Shown here piece after piece: positions 5,285-6,210 of a DNA stretch of 6,210 nt. The stretch comes from Deltaproteobacteria bacterium (GTDB lineage Bacteria; Desulfobacterota; Dissulfuribacteria; Dissulfuribacterales; UBA3076). The position numbers were made by a program, and so were the translations under genes. Under the pieces are notes generated by a model. The model made no database searches and was not told where the DNA came from. It saw nothing but the letters and a program-made list of their open reading frames with translations. Positions within the stretch are counted from its first letter, which is position 1; every line of letters begins with the position of its first letter. The stretch lies in the NCBI GenBank assembly GCA_030605675.1, contig JAUWHV010000147.1, forward strand, positions 1 through 6,210, in the 5' to 3' direction.

Positions 5285-5441
5285 GTTCATGGCTTGAAAT
5301 TGGAAATTGGAAAGTAGAAATTGGGTAAGAGGAACAAAAAGGTTCAGAACACCGTGGGATACCAGATAATACGATCATCAGTACAAAAGCATGAAGGCCA
5401 AATTTCCAATTTCTATTTTCTAATTTCAACGCTCCATGAAC
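5285..5441. repeat. Inverted-repeat element between sufB and nadE (MITE-like or long RNA hairpin)
   Basis: GTTCATGG (5285-5292) at the left is mirrored by CCATGAAC (5434-5441) at the right. The symmetry continues inward with TTGAAATT (5294-5301) against AATTTCAA (5422-5429), and with TAGAAATTGG (5315-5324) against CCAATTTCTA (5406-5415), separated by small gaps. GAAATTGG occurs three times in the left arm (5296, 5303, 5317). The centre has no reading frame of note. It fills most of the 212-bp intergenic gap and ends about 20 bases before nadE. No flanking target-site duplication was identified, so mobility is unproven. Confidence 0.6.
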
Positions 5442-5460
5442 GCTTACGGATTAGGAAATA

Positions 5461-6210
5461 GTGAAAATAGGTCTGGCACAGTACGATCCTACAATAGGGG
5501 GCTTTAAGCACAATATAGCCCAGATGGTTCGACTTGCCGGAAAGGCCAGGGACAATGGGTGTGAATTGGTTATATTCCCTGAGCTTGCAGTATGTGGTTA
5601 TCCCCCACGGGATCTGCTGGAACGTAAAGAATTTATACAGGACAACCTGCAGGCCATGGATTGGCTGATGTCCGAGGTGAAAGGGATTGCCGTCCTGTGT
5701 GGTTGCGTTTCACTTAATACCACAAGTGCGGGGAAACCCATACACAATACGGCCATCCTGTTTGAAGAGGGAAAGGTCCTGGCCAAGGTGCACAAGCAGC
5801 TCCTCCCCAGCTACGATATCTTTGATGAAACCAGGTACTTTGAGCCAGGGACCGGGAGTACGCCTATATCCTTTAAAGGACTCTCTTTTGGCATTACGAT
5901 ATGCGAGGATATCTGGAACGATAGCGACATCTTCCATGAACATAACTATCCTGTGAACCCTGTGGCTGAACTGGCAGAAAAGGGGACTGATGTCTTCATC
6001 ACAATAAATTCGTCTCCATTTGACATAGAAAAAGCCGCCTTTCGTTATCATATCTTGAGTCACCTTGCCATCAAATACCGCAGACCTTTTTTTTATATCA
6101 ATGCAGTCGGTGGGCAGGACTGTCTGATATTTGACGGTAGCAGTATGGCCGTTGATCATACTGGGAAGATCATGGCCCAGGCAAAGGATTTTACAGAGGA
6201 TTTGGTCACA
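5461..6210 (+). CDS. nadE: Glutamine-dependent NAD+ synthetase, N-terminal glutaminase part (cut by the right edge)
   Basis: 250 codons are open to the window end, about half of the usual 540-570 residues. The visible part is the nitrilase-fold glutaminase domain, which releases ammonia from glutamine for the C-terminal synthetase domain that converts deamido-NAD to NAD+ at the end of NAD synthesis. The E-K-C triad is present: Glu41 in F-P-E-L, Lys112 in K-V-H-K-Q-L-L-P, and Cys148 in T-I-C-E-D-I-W. The segments CGYPPRDLL (45-53) and LLPSYDIFDETRYFEPG (114-130) are typical of NadE rather than of free-standing nitrilases. The start is GTG at 5461 with M-K-I-G-L-A-Q, the expected first strand, and AGGA at 5453-5456 four bases upstream. 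The synthetase half is not visible, so it is assumed. The gene is separated from sufB by the inverted-repeat element and may be transcribed independently. Confidence 0.93.
   Translation, partial: MKIGLAQYDPTIGGFKHNIAQMVRLAGKARDNGCELVIFPELAVCGYPPRDLLERKEFIQDNLQAMDWLMSEVKGIAVLCGCVSLNTTSAGKPIHNTAILFEEGKVLAKVHKQLLPSYDIFDETRYFEPGTGSTPISFKGLSFGITICEDIWNDSDIFHEHNYPVNPVAELAEKGTDVFITINSSPFDIEKAAFRYHILSHLAIKYRRPFFYINAVGGQDCLIFDGSSMAVDHTGKIMAQAKDFTEDLVT

Noticed and set aside
5285..5460. CRISPR-like array from the GAAATTGG repeats
   Set aside because: The repeat units are only eight bases long, overlapping or irregularly spaced, and there are no spacers of uniform length.
5710..6159. Minus-strand frame of 149 codons within nadE
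   Set aside because: Antisense to the glutaminase domain with its Lys112 and Cys148 motifs; no independent support.

Overview
The window divides into two parts. Positions 1 to about 2160 look like accessory DNA. They hold the start of a HicB-like antitoxin gene running off the left edge, a second short HicB-like remnant, a piece of an IS3-family transposase, and an intact, GC-richer gene for a class II Fic protein (SoFic-like AMP transferase with a C-terminal winged helix). Positions 2220 to 6210 hold housekeeping genes: hypoxanthine phosphoribosyltransferase (minus strand), an FmdB-type zinc ribbon protein, a compact sufC-sufB pair for iron-sulfur cluster assembly, and the N-terminal part of glutamine-dependent NAD+ synthetase, cut by the right edge.

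The organism is probably an anaerobic bacterium. The basis is the two-gene SufC-SufB arrangement, with no sufD, sufS or sufE/U beside it, which resembles the minimal SUF-like (SMS) systems of anaerobic bacteria and archaea. The style of the intergenic repeats (AAATTGGAAATT blocks, the CCGCC-TGC-GGCGG stem) also recalls Desulfobacterota or Planctomycetota genomes. No rRNA or lineage marker is present, so the phylum is a guess. GC content looks moderate, with fic clearly richer than its AT-rich leader.

Layout: hicB-like (minus, partial), hicB-like remnant (minus), IS3 orfB remnant (plus), fic leader with promoter and repeated TTATTTTA half-sites, fic (plus), hpt (minus, convergent with fic), fmdB (plus, divergent from hpt), sufC-sufB (plus, ATGA overlap), an inverted-repeat element of about 157 bp, nadE (plus, partial). 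A related hairpin repeat occurs once between hpt and fmdB and once just before sufC.

The most interesting signals are non-coding. Upstream of fic there are two dyads with identical geometry (TTTTA-N16-TAAAA) exactly 81 bp apart, one over the predicted -10 box, plus a fifth half-site beside the fic start. This suggests cooperative, perhaps autogenous, control of fic. I saw no clear sign of a wholly new enzymatic system in this window.
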